Shown here: in pieces, positions 48,160 to 60,320 of the stretch
Layout of the letters: every line of letters starts with the position of its first letter
How positions within the stretch are numbered: position 1 is the first letter of the stretch
From: Xestospongia bergquistia
Taxonomy: Eukaryota; Porifera; Demospongiae; Haplosclerida; Petrosiidae
Assembly (NCBI GenBank): GCA_963965975.1
Contig: OZ014414.1
Coordinates: forward strand, 6,857,501 to 6,921,500
Reading direction: 5' to 3'
DNA: 64,000 bases
The notes under the pieces: model-generated
What the model was told of the DNA's origin: nothing
Database searches by the model: none
Seen by the model: the letters and a program-made list of their open reading frames with translations, nothing else
Made by a program: the position numbers and the translations under genes

Positions 48160-51100
48160 ACAAGTGGACATCAATTATATGAACAATGAGAATACAAAGT
48201 AGAGCATAGACAATGTCTCTTTGAATATACCATTAGAACTATCCCACAGCTGTGTTGGACAATTACATTAGATTAAATTAAAGAGTGCTACTTAGATAAT
48301 TAAGCCACTGCCAAATACTTAAGTGATAAAAATAGAAAATGTAGCAGTTAACAAATCTTGTTAATACAAGCAAAGGTTAGGTTATTATATATTAACCAGT
48401 TCAGTTATGGCACTTACTAGATGCAACAGCAGTGAAGATAAAGTATTACAGTTTCACTTGAACTGCCAGAGAATACAGGTACCTGTATAATGAAGATTTA
48501 ATGATTTGGATATAATTGAAGTTATACTATACATACATTACTTACCAGATAAAAAACTAGAACATCCAAATGAGACACATATAGTACCACTTCAAAATAA
48601 ATTTGTCAATATCAAAAAACCAAATTACCAATGCAAGCTAGTGCTATCAATAGTTTTCTTAGACAAGTCACTAGACTTAAAAGAAACTGTAGATTTGTTC
48701 AAAAATAAAATGAAAAAATGGAAGTTAATGATAAGACTAAAGCAACTTTTAGCACACCGTCAGATTGTCCTACCACTAGTATCGTGAGCATGCGCAAATT
48801 GTACTTAGATAGCGAGGGAAGCCGCATTGTACATATTTCTTCCGCGAACCATGGCGTATTAAAAAATCCCAATTAACGATCCAGTTATGAGTTCTAATTT
48901 CTTATTCGTAATTCCATTTTTGGCATGTGAACCATTTCTAGGCTTTTCTTGTTACTTAACAAAACGCGGAGCGCGAGTAACACGAGCCGTCTCTTAGATT
49001 CGAGCGTCAGCGAGATGTTTCCAGTTAGGTTGGCTCCCTGATTTTGATTTTATATTGTAGTTATATTATTTAGGGAAGCCGAGAACGTACATTCAAACTC
49101 CTTATAACCCCGTTTAATTGAAATTGGAAATAGGAATTGGCATGTCCGTCTGAGGCTGCCGTACGTAGCTAACCAATTTCTATGTTTCAAAAAACCAAGA
49201 TTGTTGAAGGATATATAAAATTTAGAAGACCCCAAGATATTCACATATTATAACTATTTTGAAATAATAATAAATTATCACTAAAACTTGTATAACTTTC
49301 AACAGCTTTCATTTAAGACCAAAGTCTCCATATCTTTGCAGTTTAGTATAATAAATAGACATGATTTTTGTTACAAAAGATAAACAAATAGAAATTGTAT
49401 CATTATACATTATCTTCATACTTGTACTAGTTACCATTTAAAGTTCAGCTGCTTTTATAAAACCATGAAATAACTTTATACCTGTAACTATAGAAAGTGA
49501 CTAACTACATGTCATGAATAAACATTTTTACACAAGATAGTAGATATTCAATACAATTATAAGATAACATATACAATGTTATAATCATTTTATTCTACAT
49601 GACATTATAACTAAAAGATGGGTAGTTTTGATATTCTGAAAGATCACACACCTAAAAATAATATCTAGAAAGAATAAATCTCTTGTTAAAAATATTGTAG
49701 TTAACCAAAAATCCATAATACATTTTCTCTTGTTGTATTTATTCCTTACTTCGACAGCCACTTGGTCTCAATTAAAAATATAAATCTTGCTTTAGCTTAC
49801 CACTCCCCTCTTGTTGTCTCTTTGGGTCTAACTTCACTTCAATCTTTTGTTAACCAAGCAACTGATAATTAATACTACAGTTGTAAATACCAACAATAAC
49901 ATAATGGCTTACAACTCAATTTATATGGACAGTAAGCAGGAACAGGAAATAACAATGAATATAATTACTAATCACACTACATTCCTTATAGTCAGTCAAT
50001 ACTTAATCACATTAATCAATCCAATATCAACAACTCTTCTCTTGTTGCCTTTATTTTTTTGACTTCTACATTTGTCTAATCTACAATTGTTTACGATGAA
50101 TGGAAAATTATGAAGACTACGGTGGAATGCAAAGAATTATTTTACTTATGACTAATTATGATTTCTCTCCTTGTAGTTTTTGTGTGATAAACTTCCAGTT
50201 TCTCAATTGTTTCTCCTCAACATTACTTTGTGAAAATTTAATTCCAACCATTCTTTGCACCATTCCTGACAAACCTTTCATTTATCCTGATACACTATAA
50301 TACTATAATCACAATCACATTAGTACAATATGCTAATAAGGACATAGTCATTTCAGATGGTAGTCTACAAATACCAAACATCACCTTAACAATTGTCTAT
50401 TCATATATATCTCCTATACATCAGTTATTTTGATTGTCAAGCATTGCTTCTAGTAAAGATTTTAAACCTATCAATGCTTTAACAACCGATTATATACTAA
50501 ACTATTTAATGACAAAGTGGCAAAAGGCCTACAGGTATACTTTGGAATGAAAGTGAAAGAGAGTGTTCAATTTATTGATATATGTTACAAGTTTTTGATA
50601 TATTCAATATATCAAACTTTAGCAAATATACTTAACAGATTGAAATCCATTCAAAATTCCATTATGCAATGATAAAGATTTTCATTTAAAGGTATGTACA
50701 AACAAGCAACAGGAAATCAATAACAAACATTTACAATAATAAAGTGGAGAAAGCATAACTGAAATTAAGTAGAGAATATTGTTAGGAATTTATATCATTT
50801 ATAAGTTACTAATGACATTGTAGTGTATTTCACAGACGTTTGGACTATAGTACGAATTTCAAAGCAATCTGAACAGCAAAGTCCACATCAAAAAGGAACT
50901 ATTGAGTTCATGTATAATGATATCTGGATTATTGAAAGTGATAACGGATCAATTATTGATAAATTCAGAAGGAACACAGAAATGGGTAAATTATTGGTCT
51001 ATAATACAACTAGAAGAATCAATCACTATAGCTATGAAGGAAAGAAAATTACTGACTTTATATTTAAATATAAGAGGATATGTAGTAGCAACTAAATGGA

Positions 51101-52255
51101 TGGAGAAATGTAAGGAAAGAAAGAATGTACAAAAAAGAAGTCCCTAAGACCAAGCCTTTTAGTTTCTTCTAGACGTGTTTATTAAAAATAAAATTTATAA
51201 ATAATTGTACTCCTGATAAACAGAACACGCTTCTTCCTATGACTTTAATGTCATTACAGTATATACCTGTATGCTATTCGTATATTCTTATTGTCAATTT
51301 TTTGATGTGATTAACACATTTTATACTTAGCAGAATTTAAACCAGATATACATATACATTATGTTGATGAAGTTACTCTATCCAGTCACTACTAAATACC
51401 TATATTTAGAGATCTACTTAGAGTTGATACTAGCATATATCATTAGCATCAAACTGTCTCAGTAGAGCCCACTCCAGTAACTTGGAACAATATCATCAAT
51501 ATCTTAGAGGGACCATGTATAAGAAAGTATGCATTATTGTACATCTTCATGTTATTATAATTATTATATTATACATACCAACTACATTATGCTTATAAGT
51601 ACTGACAATGTCTATATTTATGGACATATGTACTGACAATATAGAGACTATAACAACTATAAGTACTGACTATATTATCACAATATGTACTGACTCTTTT
51701 ATAACAATAATTATTGTATTGAATATACTATGACAAATAGGCTTAATCTCAACTAAATGTGACAATACTGATCAAAGTGCTTTAAATATTGAAGACCTTG
51801 ATGATAGTTTGATCTTACATCATTATATGCACCCAGCATGCTTATTTGACTTGTTAGAGTCATAAGGGTCATTTCTACATTGCTTTACACTTCATGATAT
51901 ACTTTTACCAAAATTTGTGTCTTTTAAGCTACAATTTTCCTAACATAACTAACTTGCATTTATTTGCTCGCATACATGGCTGTTAATTTAATTGAATAAA
52001 AGCACCAAAATGATGAGTTAAAAAGGAAAACAATAACATACAATTGACATGATAATAATAAAGTACACATATACATGTAAAGTAATGTTCAGCTGTTTCA
52101 TCCATACGGCTTTTCCTTCTTACCCACTTTAGTGTACAATTCTATGAAATAAAGAAAACATCTTACAAAAAATGTAGATAAAGTGTATTTAAGATTGGTC
52201 ATGTGATACTATAAAAATCTAAATTATAAATAGTTGAATGAATCAATGGCTAACT
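48160..52255. other. Long gene-poor stretch
   Basis: No gene is supported. A GC-richer patch at about 48780-49030 (GCGAGCGTCAGCGAGATG-type words) may be an unrecognised element or a CpG-like patch. Small ORFs at 48506-48787, 49847-50062 and 50823-51147 show no family signature. Confidence 0.4.
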
Positions 52256-52263
52256 ATAATTAA

Positions 52264-52562
52264 AGGGTAACTGAACCCCCAAATTTTTTTGTTTGCAATT
52301 TGTTTGTGATGAAGTAATAATGTGATATCTATTTCCCATTCTTACTCTTATCACATATATAAACATGTTCCCCCTTGTACGTCACCGAATGACCAAGCCC
52401 AGTAACAGAAGTATTTTTGACAAAATGGCGGATTGCTGCAACATTTGATCCAAAATTTCGAGTGGAAGTAGCGTGTTTTGGCAATTTTGGATATTTTTGC
52501 AGGTAATAGTACTTCATCACAAACAAATTGCAAACAAAAAGATTTGGGGGTTCGCTTACCCT
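52264..52562. mobile_element. 299-bp MITE with about 53-bp inverted ends and TTAA flanks
   Basis: The left end starts AGGGTAACTGAACCCCCAAA and the right end is the reverse complement of a near-identical sequence (AGGGTAAGCGAACCCCCAAA), matching for about 53 bases with three differences. TTAA flanks both sides (52260-52263 and 52563-52566). TTAA targets are typical of piggyBac and Kolobok; the AGGG start fits piggyBac's usual CCC-type start poorly, so Kolobok is the better guess. Confidence 0.88.
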
Positions 52563-52836
52563 TTAATAGACAGATTGGTTGGTTGAATAGAAGGATTGAT
52601 GAATAAATAGATAAATTTATGATGGAATAGATGTATTGGTTGATCAATAAGTACGTAGATGGATAAATGGATAAATAGATAAAATGGGTGCATAAAAACA
52701 TAAATTGATGTAAGAACAGATTACAGTAATGAATAGATAGCTAGATAAAACATGGAATGCCAGATAAATGAAGAATATATATAAAAATTGATGATTGCAC
52801 AGAGTGACAGTAATAGAATTAGAAACAGGGAAACAG

Positions 52837-52920
52837 ATCTCTCTGTCTCTGTCTCTCTGTCTCTCTGCCTCTCTCTGTCTCTCTTTATCTATCCCTCTAC
52901 CTCTACCTATCTATCTATCT
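52837..52920. repeat. CT-rich microsatellite
   Basis: Interrupted repeats of TCTGTCTC followed by (CTAT)n. Confidence 0.85.
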
Positions 52921-53018
52921 TTACTAGAATCCACAAAGAAACAAACAATCAGAAATACAAAGAAAGAGAATTAAGTCACTTAGTGTTTCTGAATACGAAG
53001 ACAGAGTATGTATGTACA

Positions 53019-53216
53019 AAGTATGTCTTTAACGATACTGTCAATTTGAAAAATCAAACCAAGCCTTCCAAATTGATAAATTAAATAATAAAACTCTCAT
53101 TACCTCTAATAGAAGTACTGTATATCTCTGTCTGTATAATCGTGAGGATGTATTATGTGGCAGATTTCAATCTAATTTGAGTGTAGTGTTTGGTTCAGAA
53201 GAATGTAAAAACTCTC
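53019..53216 (+). pseudogene. Fragment duplicated from the beta-helix membrane-protein gene
   Basis: Very similar to about 58951-59148 of the downstream gene and in the same orientation. It covers the Cys-rich part just before the first transmembrane helix (QAFQIDKLNN, NREDVLCGR). The frame is open, but the following Cys of the CGRC motif is changed to Phe (CGRFQ). It has no start, membrane part or continuation. It ends 13 bases from the stop of the minus-strand death-domain gene. Confidence 0.85.
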
Positions 53217-53228
53217 ATTCTTGGAATC

Positions 53229-54992
53229 TCAATCTCGGAAGAAGGTTTTTAAGTTTTCTGAAGTTACAGATGCCTCTTTAATAGCATCTCGGATTTCACT
53301 AAATGTTGTTCCAAATTCCAGTCTCATTAAATTAAATGTGGGACTCATATTTCGTGGAACAATCTGTGATATAGTAAATATTATTAGTTGAATATAAAGG
53401 ATATTACATTGAACAGGCTCATTGCTTATATGAGATAGACTATGAGTAGATCCTACAATAAGAGATATAACATGATAATAAAATTAATGCTAACACAATA
53501 TACCTTGACTGAGTATTAGTGGTTTGGTGTGTGTTGTTTTGTCTTCAAATGATTGCTCTATAATTTTAATAATAATTTTAAATTATATTATGTAATAAAT
53601 TTTATAACTTACTATAGTCAGTCATTATGACATCACCTAATTGTATATTTTCAGTGAATCTTTGAAGTACACTGGCAAACACTTTCATGTTACGATAGTT
53701 GCTATGGACAGCACCACGTACAGCTTTTAGTAGTGACATTAATGGCTGAGTAGATATAGTTAGTGTATCATCTGAAATAACTCCCTCTCCATGAAGTAGT
53801 TCTGCTACTTGAACTGGATATTGGAGAGACTGAGAGAGAGTACCATAATGACAACGTAAAATGTCACTAGCATGGACTACAATAAAATAAATAAAATGTA
53901 TAAATACAGTTTAGTTAATTAAAAATATACATGTACCATTATAATCAGATGTTGGTTCTAAATCATGTCTTTCTTTCTTCCTTTTTAAGTCCTCATCTGA
54001 TATCTCTTTATCTTCTAGTGGTCGCTTTCCACTTGAATTTAACATATCCCGCTTTGTCATTACACTAGATTCCTGTGAAGTCATAGTAACATTTAGTAGA
54101 AGATTATAGTATAATAACCTTATAAATAGTGCCCTCTGATGTAATCCAGTTTTCAGGTTCTGTAACCTCCATTGCATCATTATGCCTTGTTGTTCTTATC
54201 TCTTGAGTTATATTAGTCTTCATACAGTCATATATCTGAGCTGTAGAGATTCAAGAGAAAACACCACTATTAATCCAGATAGTATGAAATTGTTTTCTCA
54301 CTATATTCAATAATAATTTTCTCCGATAGAACTTTTGTCTCCTCAAACTTGGACAGTATTGTTGCTAACACTTTCAATTTCTTATGATCCAAAGATATTG
54401 GTGTATGTATAGCAGATAACAGAGTTGTTTTCTTCTCATCCAGAATGCCCTCCATTGTCTCCATCTTATCAAGTGTCACTTCCTTGATACATCCCTCACT
54501 AAATAAGAGCTGAGACACTTTTACAGGATTGATCATAGACTGTGATAGTGTATCATTATAGTGCCAAAGAATAATAATAGCTTCAGTAGCTAAGGAGTCC
54601 ATTCCTGTAATGAAAATAATGACACATACTATCTTATCAACCACATTAATTCACTAGTACTCACCAGTAGAGATACAACTTTTTCTTAATAGGAGCAGCT
54701 CATAATCATGAGCAATTGTGATTTCGTTGATGACTTCCTTCCTCAAAGCATCTACCACTTGTCTTCTGGTAGCATTAGGATTGGTATCTAACCACAACTC
54801 AAACATTCTTGATGTTTTATAAGTAGAATCTTCTGGTAACTTTTGAATATCATCGCGCAACTTCTTAGGATACAGTTTTAGCTGGATTCCTAACTGATAC
54901 CATTTACTACCAATACGAATATGTTCGCATAATTCATCAAGTGTTGGTTTCTCTTCTAATAACTTCTCAAAATAAAGGTTACTTGCAGCCAT
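53229..54992 (-). CDS. Death-domain protein with two CARD-like domains, C-terminally short
   Basis: Inferred exons from 5': 54665-54992, 54302-54604, 54119-54240, 53937-54072, 53613-53876, 53504-53557, 53415-53452, 53229-53363; total 1380 nt (459 residues). Residues 1-109 form a death domain (WYQLGIQLKL). Residues 110-210 and 297-384 are CARD-like domains paralogous to those of the 14081-20305 gene (INPVKVSQLLFS; SDILRCHYGTLSQSL). Residues 211-296 are a charged linker (LKRKKERHD) absent from the other gene. Residues 416-459 match only the beginning of the conserved module and end FFRD then TGA. The coiled coil and LRRs are missing. The truncation falls beside a foreign fragment (53019-53216). 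It could act as a short adaptor or decoy, or be a recent pseudogene; the frame is intact. One donor (53414) is weak. Confidence 0.75.
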
Positions 54993-55517
54993 TGCCTCTT
55001 CGTCGATGACAACACACCCACTATTAACCTTGACTCACCTAGTCCACACCTCCTACTGTTTTTAACCCTTTATGTCAATTAGACAAAAAGTTATTGACAC
55101 AGGTATTATTAAAATACACGTCGATATTGTATATTGCCGCCATTATGAGTATGTAAGAGTTCTTTAGTGAGTCTAATATCTGAAGGGGAAGTCCTCACTA
55201 ATCCCATGTCAACTTTAGGATGTTCAGTAGAAGTCAAGGTACCACATCCATCATTATTGACCACACCCACATTATTTTGTTGTCTTAGTTACATGAGTAT
55301 ACAAGATCTTTATCATCAACTCCAACCAGTTTGTTGTGGAATTATGAGATATGGGAGGGACTGTGTCACATGAAAAGAGGCGTGGCATCTTTTATAAACA
55401 GACAAATGTTATATATTTAATTTATACTTGTTCATGTAATAGATTAATACTTTATCTTTTACTATATTATATATATTACATGTACATGTATATGAACATA
55501 TATAATATATATATATA

Positions 55518-55553
<36 letters not shown>

Positions 55554-55922
55554 ATTTAATACTATTTTAATAAATTTTGTTTTATTATTATATTGTAAAT
55601 GTACACAACAGTGATTTATTATTAACCCTTTACCACCTAATCAATGGTGAAGGTTATAGTATATGGTTTGTGTATATTGTTTGTATGTACATAGTTAACT
55701 GCTCTAACTCTATAAAGAAATATCTATAATAATAAAACTAGACAGTGAGAAAGGTTCCCTAAGAAAATATTGGAAAGACCTTTGGAAAAATCATAAGGAA
55801 GACAGTTATTTCATAGACACCTAATGACTAATTCTATATTAATCACTATATTCAAGATACTACTCTATAAATAAATGATATTCAGAGTCTACAACTTATT
55901 GTGTCAAAGTTATTGTTCTATA
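54993..55922. other. Intergenic stretch upstream of the minus-strand death-domain gene
   Basis: Holds the promoter side of the death-domain gene. A strongly AT-rich low-complexity tract with TA runs lies at about 55460-55552. No gene recognised. Confidence 0.4.
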
Positions 55923-56137
55923 GTGTAAAAAATGATTGGTTGATTTAAACAAAATATGGTTATGCAGGTTGTATGTAAAGTAAACATTATACTGTATTTA
56001 TTCCAAGTGTACTTTCAAAGTTACTGAACATTCTTAAGATGCTAACAGAATGAAAACAGTATAACAGTTACTTTACATGCTACCTTTATAAACTTATATT
56101 GGTTAAATCAACCCATTCTATTTTTACAGCTGTAAAA
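55923..56137. mobile_element. MITE-like inverted repeat with imperfect ends
   Basis: The left part (TGTAAAAAATGATTGGTTGA) and the reverse complement of the right part share GTAAAAA, GGTTGATTTAA, and ATGTAAAGTAA in order over about 75 bases. The motif GGTTGATTTAA followed by GGTTAT.CAGGTTG is also found inside the foldback element arms (about 62328-62365). No target duplication was defined. Confidence 0.5.
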
Positions 56138-56484
56138 TAATTGAGTAAGTAGTAAAAGTAAAAGTTTTGAATTTTATTCTTAGTTAATTCTAGTAATTAA
56201 ATTGGACGTATTGATTTAATAAAGATTAAACAAGGATAAAACTATCTAAATATAAGAAGTTAGAGTAGTTTCTGTTTTGTTTATGATTTTAGTTTTGCAT
56301 ACTAAAAAGATGTGACAACCACATATTTGCATGCATGTATACAAAACATTACATATTTTTATATACTATCTCTTACCTTCACTAGAGTTTTGTCTAAATA
56401 TGGTCATATATGTGTGTTAAATTGTATATATATCTTTTATTGTTATTATAAAGAAAAATGTATTATTAAAAACAAGTTTAGCAA

Positions 56485-56519
56485 TATATATATATGTGTG
56501 TGTGTGTGTGCGTGTGTTA
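56485..56519. repeat. (TA)n(TG)n microsatellite before the membrane-protein gene
   Basis: TA and TG dinucleotides 55-90 bases upstream of the preferred start codon; they generate a spurious N-terminal extension (MCVCVRV). Confidence 0.9.
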
Positions 56520-56573
56520 AGTCGCTTCATTTTCCTAACAGCTCTAGTATCATACAAATCTATATTTTGCTTG

Positions 56574-59500
56574 ATGATGACTTCAAAAATAGCTAAATTA
56601 GTACTGTCTTTACTATGCTTCATTAGTTACTGCAGTGGAGACAGTAACAATACATATTATATTAACTCATCTTCAGACTTAGAGCAGTACCTGTGTAACA
56701 CAACATGGTCCTTTCAATACGTTGTCTTTTTATTAAACAGTTCTGTCAACTTCACCCTTTATCCTGGTAACTTCTGTCAAGTGACAACTCATATGATTGA
56801 AATACGGAGTAATTTTTCCACAGAGTTGGCTGCTATAACATGTGTTCATGATGACAAACCTGGGATTTTTTCACAGAAGAGAAGAGGGGTTGTTTTCGCT
56901 AACTCCAAAGTGACTCTTGTTCGATTGGTATTCAAGAATTGTGGTGCATACCTTACAACCATTCAAGATACTGTGATCACACACAACCTCAACAGTTCGT
57001 CTCTGCATTACACTTCCTCTCAGGCTGCCACCTTAGTCTTTGTTTATTGTCAGGTCAAAATAACTCAAGTATATATCTACTACTCATATGGGTTTGCCAT
57101 GATTGGTGTAAATCTACAAAACTCTGTGTTATCATTTATGAATGTATCTAATAGTACTGGTAATTCTGTGACAGGAAGTGGATTAGTCCTACATTTTATG
57201 AATAATGATGACATGGTCAACTTATCAAATGACATTTCTTACAATGTTTCCTTATTGCATTGTGATTTTAGTTACAATATTCATTTCAGCAATTTAGAAT
57301 GTCCTCTTATAGACTACTACATGTACTCTGAGGATGTTGCACCCCCAATAGTTAATGCTGCTGGATTGACTATATTGTATACACAAACACATTTTAAATC
57401 TCATGTACAAGTTAATGATGCTAAATTTAAACGGAATTTTGGAACAGTTGCAGGAGCTATGCTACTCTTACATTACATTAATGACACTGGTGTCACAGGA
57501 TCAACACTCATTGAAAATGCTAACTTTATAAGGAATATTAATTTAGGAAGTTGTCATGGAGCAGGGCTGGCATTCTACTGGTATGATAAATCACATGACA
57601 ATTCAACAGAGCAACCATTAGTTATTAGACACACCACATTCAATCATCATAATCGAGTTTTATTAAATAGCACGATCTATGTAAGTGGTGTTGTCTATAT
57701 TATGATCATGGGAAATCCTACTACTGATATCGAGATTATATTTGAGAACTCATCCTTTAATAACAATTCTGTTTCGATTTGGAATGAAGAAACTGGAGTG
57801 TGTATATTAGCTGAAAGACACAAATCAGCTAGAAAAGTTCTGATTGCTTTAAAGGACATTTCTTCAGAACAAAATCACTTTACCTTTCAATATCATAATT
57901 TAATTTCATCTGTTGGTATTTTCTCATTTTATGGAATAAGTTCTGTTAATATAACAGGAAGTGCTGCTAGTCAGTCAATCTTTAAAAGCAACATTGGGTC
58001 TGTTATTCATGCTGTAGACTCTAATGTTTATCTACATGGCCACATATTGTTCCAAAATAATGAGGCTAGGAATGGTGCTGCTATAAAATCTATAGGTCAT
58101 GGTCAGGTTTATTTTGAGGATAAAGTTGAAGTTATGTTTGTAAACAACATTGCACAACACTCTGGTGGTGCATTATACCTATATAAAGATACACTGCCTT
58201 CTGAGATGAAGCAAAGTGTCATATATGTAAGTAACCATTCTAATATCTCATTTTCAGGAAACAAAGCTTCAAGTTCCGGGAACTCTATATATGCTTATCC
58301 ATTATATGGGAAAAAACCAGTTGATCACCACTGGATTTTTAATTCATTTAAGTTTATGAATTTACCTAACAATTCACTCTCAGATGTGTCAACTAAACCA
58401 ATCAGTTTGATAACATGTAAAGACGGTGGTTACTCTTACTTTAATTCATATCCTGGTGAGAAACATCAAAGTTTAGTGACAGCAGTTGACAAACTTAATC
58501 AACATGTTTGGTCACCTATTGATATATCAATTATATTACTAGATACTAGTTGGTACAACTATGCAAATACCAAAGTATGGCTTGGCAAACAAGATAACTC
58601 TGTTTTAAAAGAGGGACAAAACTGTACAACTTTAAATTTTACTATCTTTGCACAATGTCATAATTTCACTAATAGATATATAAAAGCAATAATAGTGCTA
58701 TCATTACCAAACACTCCAGGGTTGCGAGTAATAAAAATCAAAATCTACCCATGTCCTTTAGGATTTCAACTGGATAACTTCACTGGAAAATGTTCATGTA
58801 ATAAAGCATTAAATTATTTAGCTGTTTACTCTGATTCCTTCAAATTTCATTGTAATATACAAGACAAGACTATTACTCCATCTCAGGGAAGACCATGGAT
58901 AGGAGAAGTGACATTTCAAGGGGTAGCAAAATTTGGAGCCTCAAAAGTATGTCCTCTACGATACTGTCAATTTAAAAAATCAAACCAAGCCTTCCAAATT
59001 GACAAGTTAAATAACAAAACACTTATTACCTCTAATAGAAGTATTGTATATCTCTGTCTCTATAATCGTGAGGATGTATTGTGTGGCAGATGTCCATCTA
59101 ATTTGAGTGTAGTGTTTGGTTCAGATGAATGCAAACAATGTCATCCAGGGTACATTGCATTAACTGTTAGTATATTTCTTATAGCTGGTCCACTCCTTGT
59201 TTACCTGTTATTTGCTCTCAAACTTACATTAACAACTGGTGCATTCAATGGAATAATATTCTATGCTCAGGCTGCTAATGTGGGGATACTAGATTTGTTG
59301 AGTGTTTACAATGGGAAAATGGGAGTAGTGACAAACATATCAATTATTTTACTTTCAGCTCTAAATATTGGACTTGGATTTCCTCTTTGTTTTTACAATG
59401 GAATGACAGAGTTATGGAAAGCTGCTCTCAGTTTACTATTCCCACTCTATCTCCTGACAATAGTTGTTGTCCTCATTATCCTCAGTCGTTATTCTATAAG

Positions 59501-60320
59501 AATTTCTAACAAAATAGTTGACTCCTCAGTTCAAGTACTAGTTACTGTTGTACACCTCTCTTTTGGAAAACTGTTAGGTTCAATTATCAATGTCTTTACA
59601 CCAGCTAAAGTCTTTACTTCAGAACAGACATATCATGTATGGTATTGGGATGGGTCTGTGGAATATGGTAGTAATGGACATATTGTTCTCATGATAATCA
59701 CATCATTGGTTGTCTTCCCTCTCCTTTTACCGTATATTCTCCTTCTCCTCTTTGTTAAACCTCTCAGACATTGGAGATGTGCCAATGAATACACAAGACC
59801 AATACTTGAAGCTATCCATGCTCCATATAAGAATAATAAGCATTACTGGTTTGTAGCTCGCCTCTTACTTCTCATTATGATGTACATATTGTACAGTATT
59901 GAACCTTATGCTCATGTTATCTACATAGGGATTGCCTCACTTTTAGTCTTTTTCATATTTGGACAGGCTATGTTCAGACCTTACAAGAGTAACTTTATTA
60001 ATCTGTTAGACTGTTTGTTTCTCTTCAACCTTGCCTTTGTATACATCACAATATGGTATCTGAGATATATGTTGGTAACAGTTTACAGTATAGTACCTAT
60101 CCTTCTGTTTTTCATGACTTTGTTTATGGTACTGATCTGTCATGTTTTGTTCATTACAGGACAACTAAAGAATTTACAAAGGAAAGCCCATGTTATTTGT
60201 GCAAGAATCAGTCAGCATCATAGTAAGAAAAGACCTTGTCGTTTACCATTACAAAATGCCACTGATTCTTTTTATGGTTCATGCGATAATTATAGAGAGC
60301 CATTGTTGAGTTCATCTTAA
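56574..60320 (+). CDS. Beta-helix ectodomain, Cys-rich neck, multi-pass membrane protein (one exon)
   Basis: ORF intact; I start at the ATG pair 56574/56577 because a signal peptide follows directly (KLVLSLLCFISYC), whereas the ORF's earlier ATG only adds microsatellite-coded residues. About 1248 residues. Residues 25-700 are rich in N-glycosylation sites and have right-handed beta-helix repeats of the Pmp kind (FVNNIAQHSGGALYL, FSGNKASSSG). Residues about 725-860 form a Cys-rich neck (GKCSC, LCGRC, CKQCHPGY). From about 862 on there are nine or ten hydrophobic segments (FLIAGPLLVYLL, LLIMMYILY and others) and a short basic cytoplasmic tail. This is a large-ectodomain plasma-membrane protein of a type abundant in sponges; ligand and signalling partner are unknown. 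The Ser/Asn-rich helix could present a wide binding surface. Confidence 0.85.
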   Translation: MMTSKIAKLVLSLLCFISYCSGDSNNTYYINSSSDLEQYLCNTTWSFQYVVFLLNSSVNFTLYPGNFCQVTTHMIEIRSNFSTELAAITCVHDDKPGIFSQKRRGVVFANSKVTLVRLVFKNCGAYLTTIQDTVITHNLNSSSLHYTSSQAATLVFVYCQVKITQVYIYYSYGFAMIGVNLQNSVLSFMNVSNSTGNSVTGSGLVLHFMNNDDMVNLSNDISYNVSLLHCDFSYNIHFSNLECPLIDYYMYSEDVAPPIVNAAGLTILYTQTHFKSHVQVNDAKFKRNFGTVAGAMLLLHYINDTGVTGSTLIENANFIRNINLGSCHGAGLAFYWYDKSHDNSTEQPLVIRHTTFNHHNRVLLNSTIYVSGVVYIMIMGNPTTDIEIIFENSSFNNNSVSIWNEETGVCILAERHKSARKVLIALKDISSEQNHFTFQYHNLISSVGIFSFYGISSVNITGSAASQSIFKSNIGSVIHAVDSNVYLHGHILFQNNEARNGAAIKSIGHGQVYFEDKVEVMFVNNIAQHSGGALYLYKDTLPSEMKQSVIYVSNHSNISFSGNKASSSGNSIYAYPLYGKKPVDHHWIFNSFKFMNLPNNSLSDVSTKPISLITCKDGGYSYFNSYPGEKHQSLVTAVDKLNQHVWSPIDISIILLDTSWYNYANTKVWLGKQDNSVLKEGQNCTTLNFTIFAQCHNFTNRYIKAIIVLSLPNTPGLRVIKIKIYPCPLGFQLDNFTGKCSCNKALNYLAVYSDSFKFHCNIQDKTITPSQGRPWIGEVTFQGVAKFGASKVCPLRYCQFKKSNQAFQIDKLNNKTLITSNRSIVYLCLYNREDVLCGRCPSNLSVVFGSDECKQCHPGYIALTVSIFLIAGPLLVYLLFALKLTLTTGAFNGIIFYAQAANVGILDLLSVYNGKMGVVTNISIILLSALNIGLGFPLCFYNGMTELWKAALSLLFPLYLLTIVVVLIILSRYSIRISNKIVDSSVQVLVTVVHLSFGKLLGSIINVFTPAKVFTSEQTYHVWYWDGSVEYGSNGHIVLMIITSLVVFPLLLPYILLLLFVKPLRHWRCANEYTRPILEAIHAPYKNNKHYWFVARLLLLIMMYILYSIEPYAHVIYIGIASLLVFFIFGQAMFRPYKSNFINLLDCLFLFNLAFVYITIWYLRYMLVTVYSIVPILLFFMTLFMVLICHVLFITGQLKNLQRKAHVICARISQHHSKKRPCRLPLQNATDSFYGSCDNYREPLLSSS

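Noticed and set aside
48506..48787. 93-codon ORF
   Set aside because: No family motif, no splice or duplicate support.
50823..51147. Two overlapping ORFs of 81-90 codons, one ending RGYVVATKWMEKCKERK
   Set aside because: The basic C-terminal pattern is suggestive of a coding exon, but I cannot assign a family or a gene structure.
56496..56573. Upstream ATG of the beta-helix gene
   Set aside because: It lies in the TG repeat and would hide the signal peptide behind 26 residues; ATG at 56574 or 56577 is preferred.
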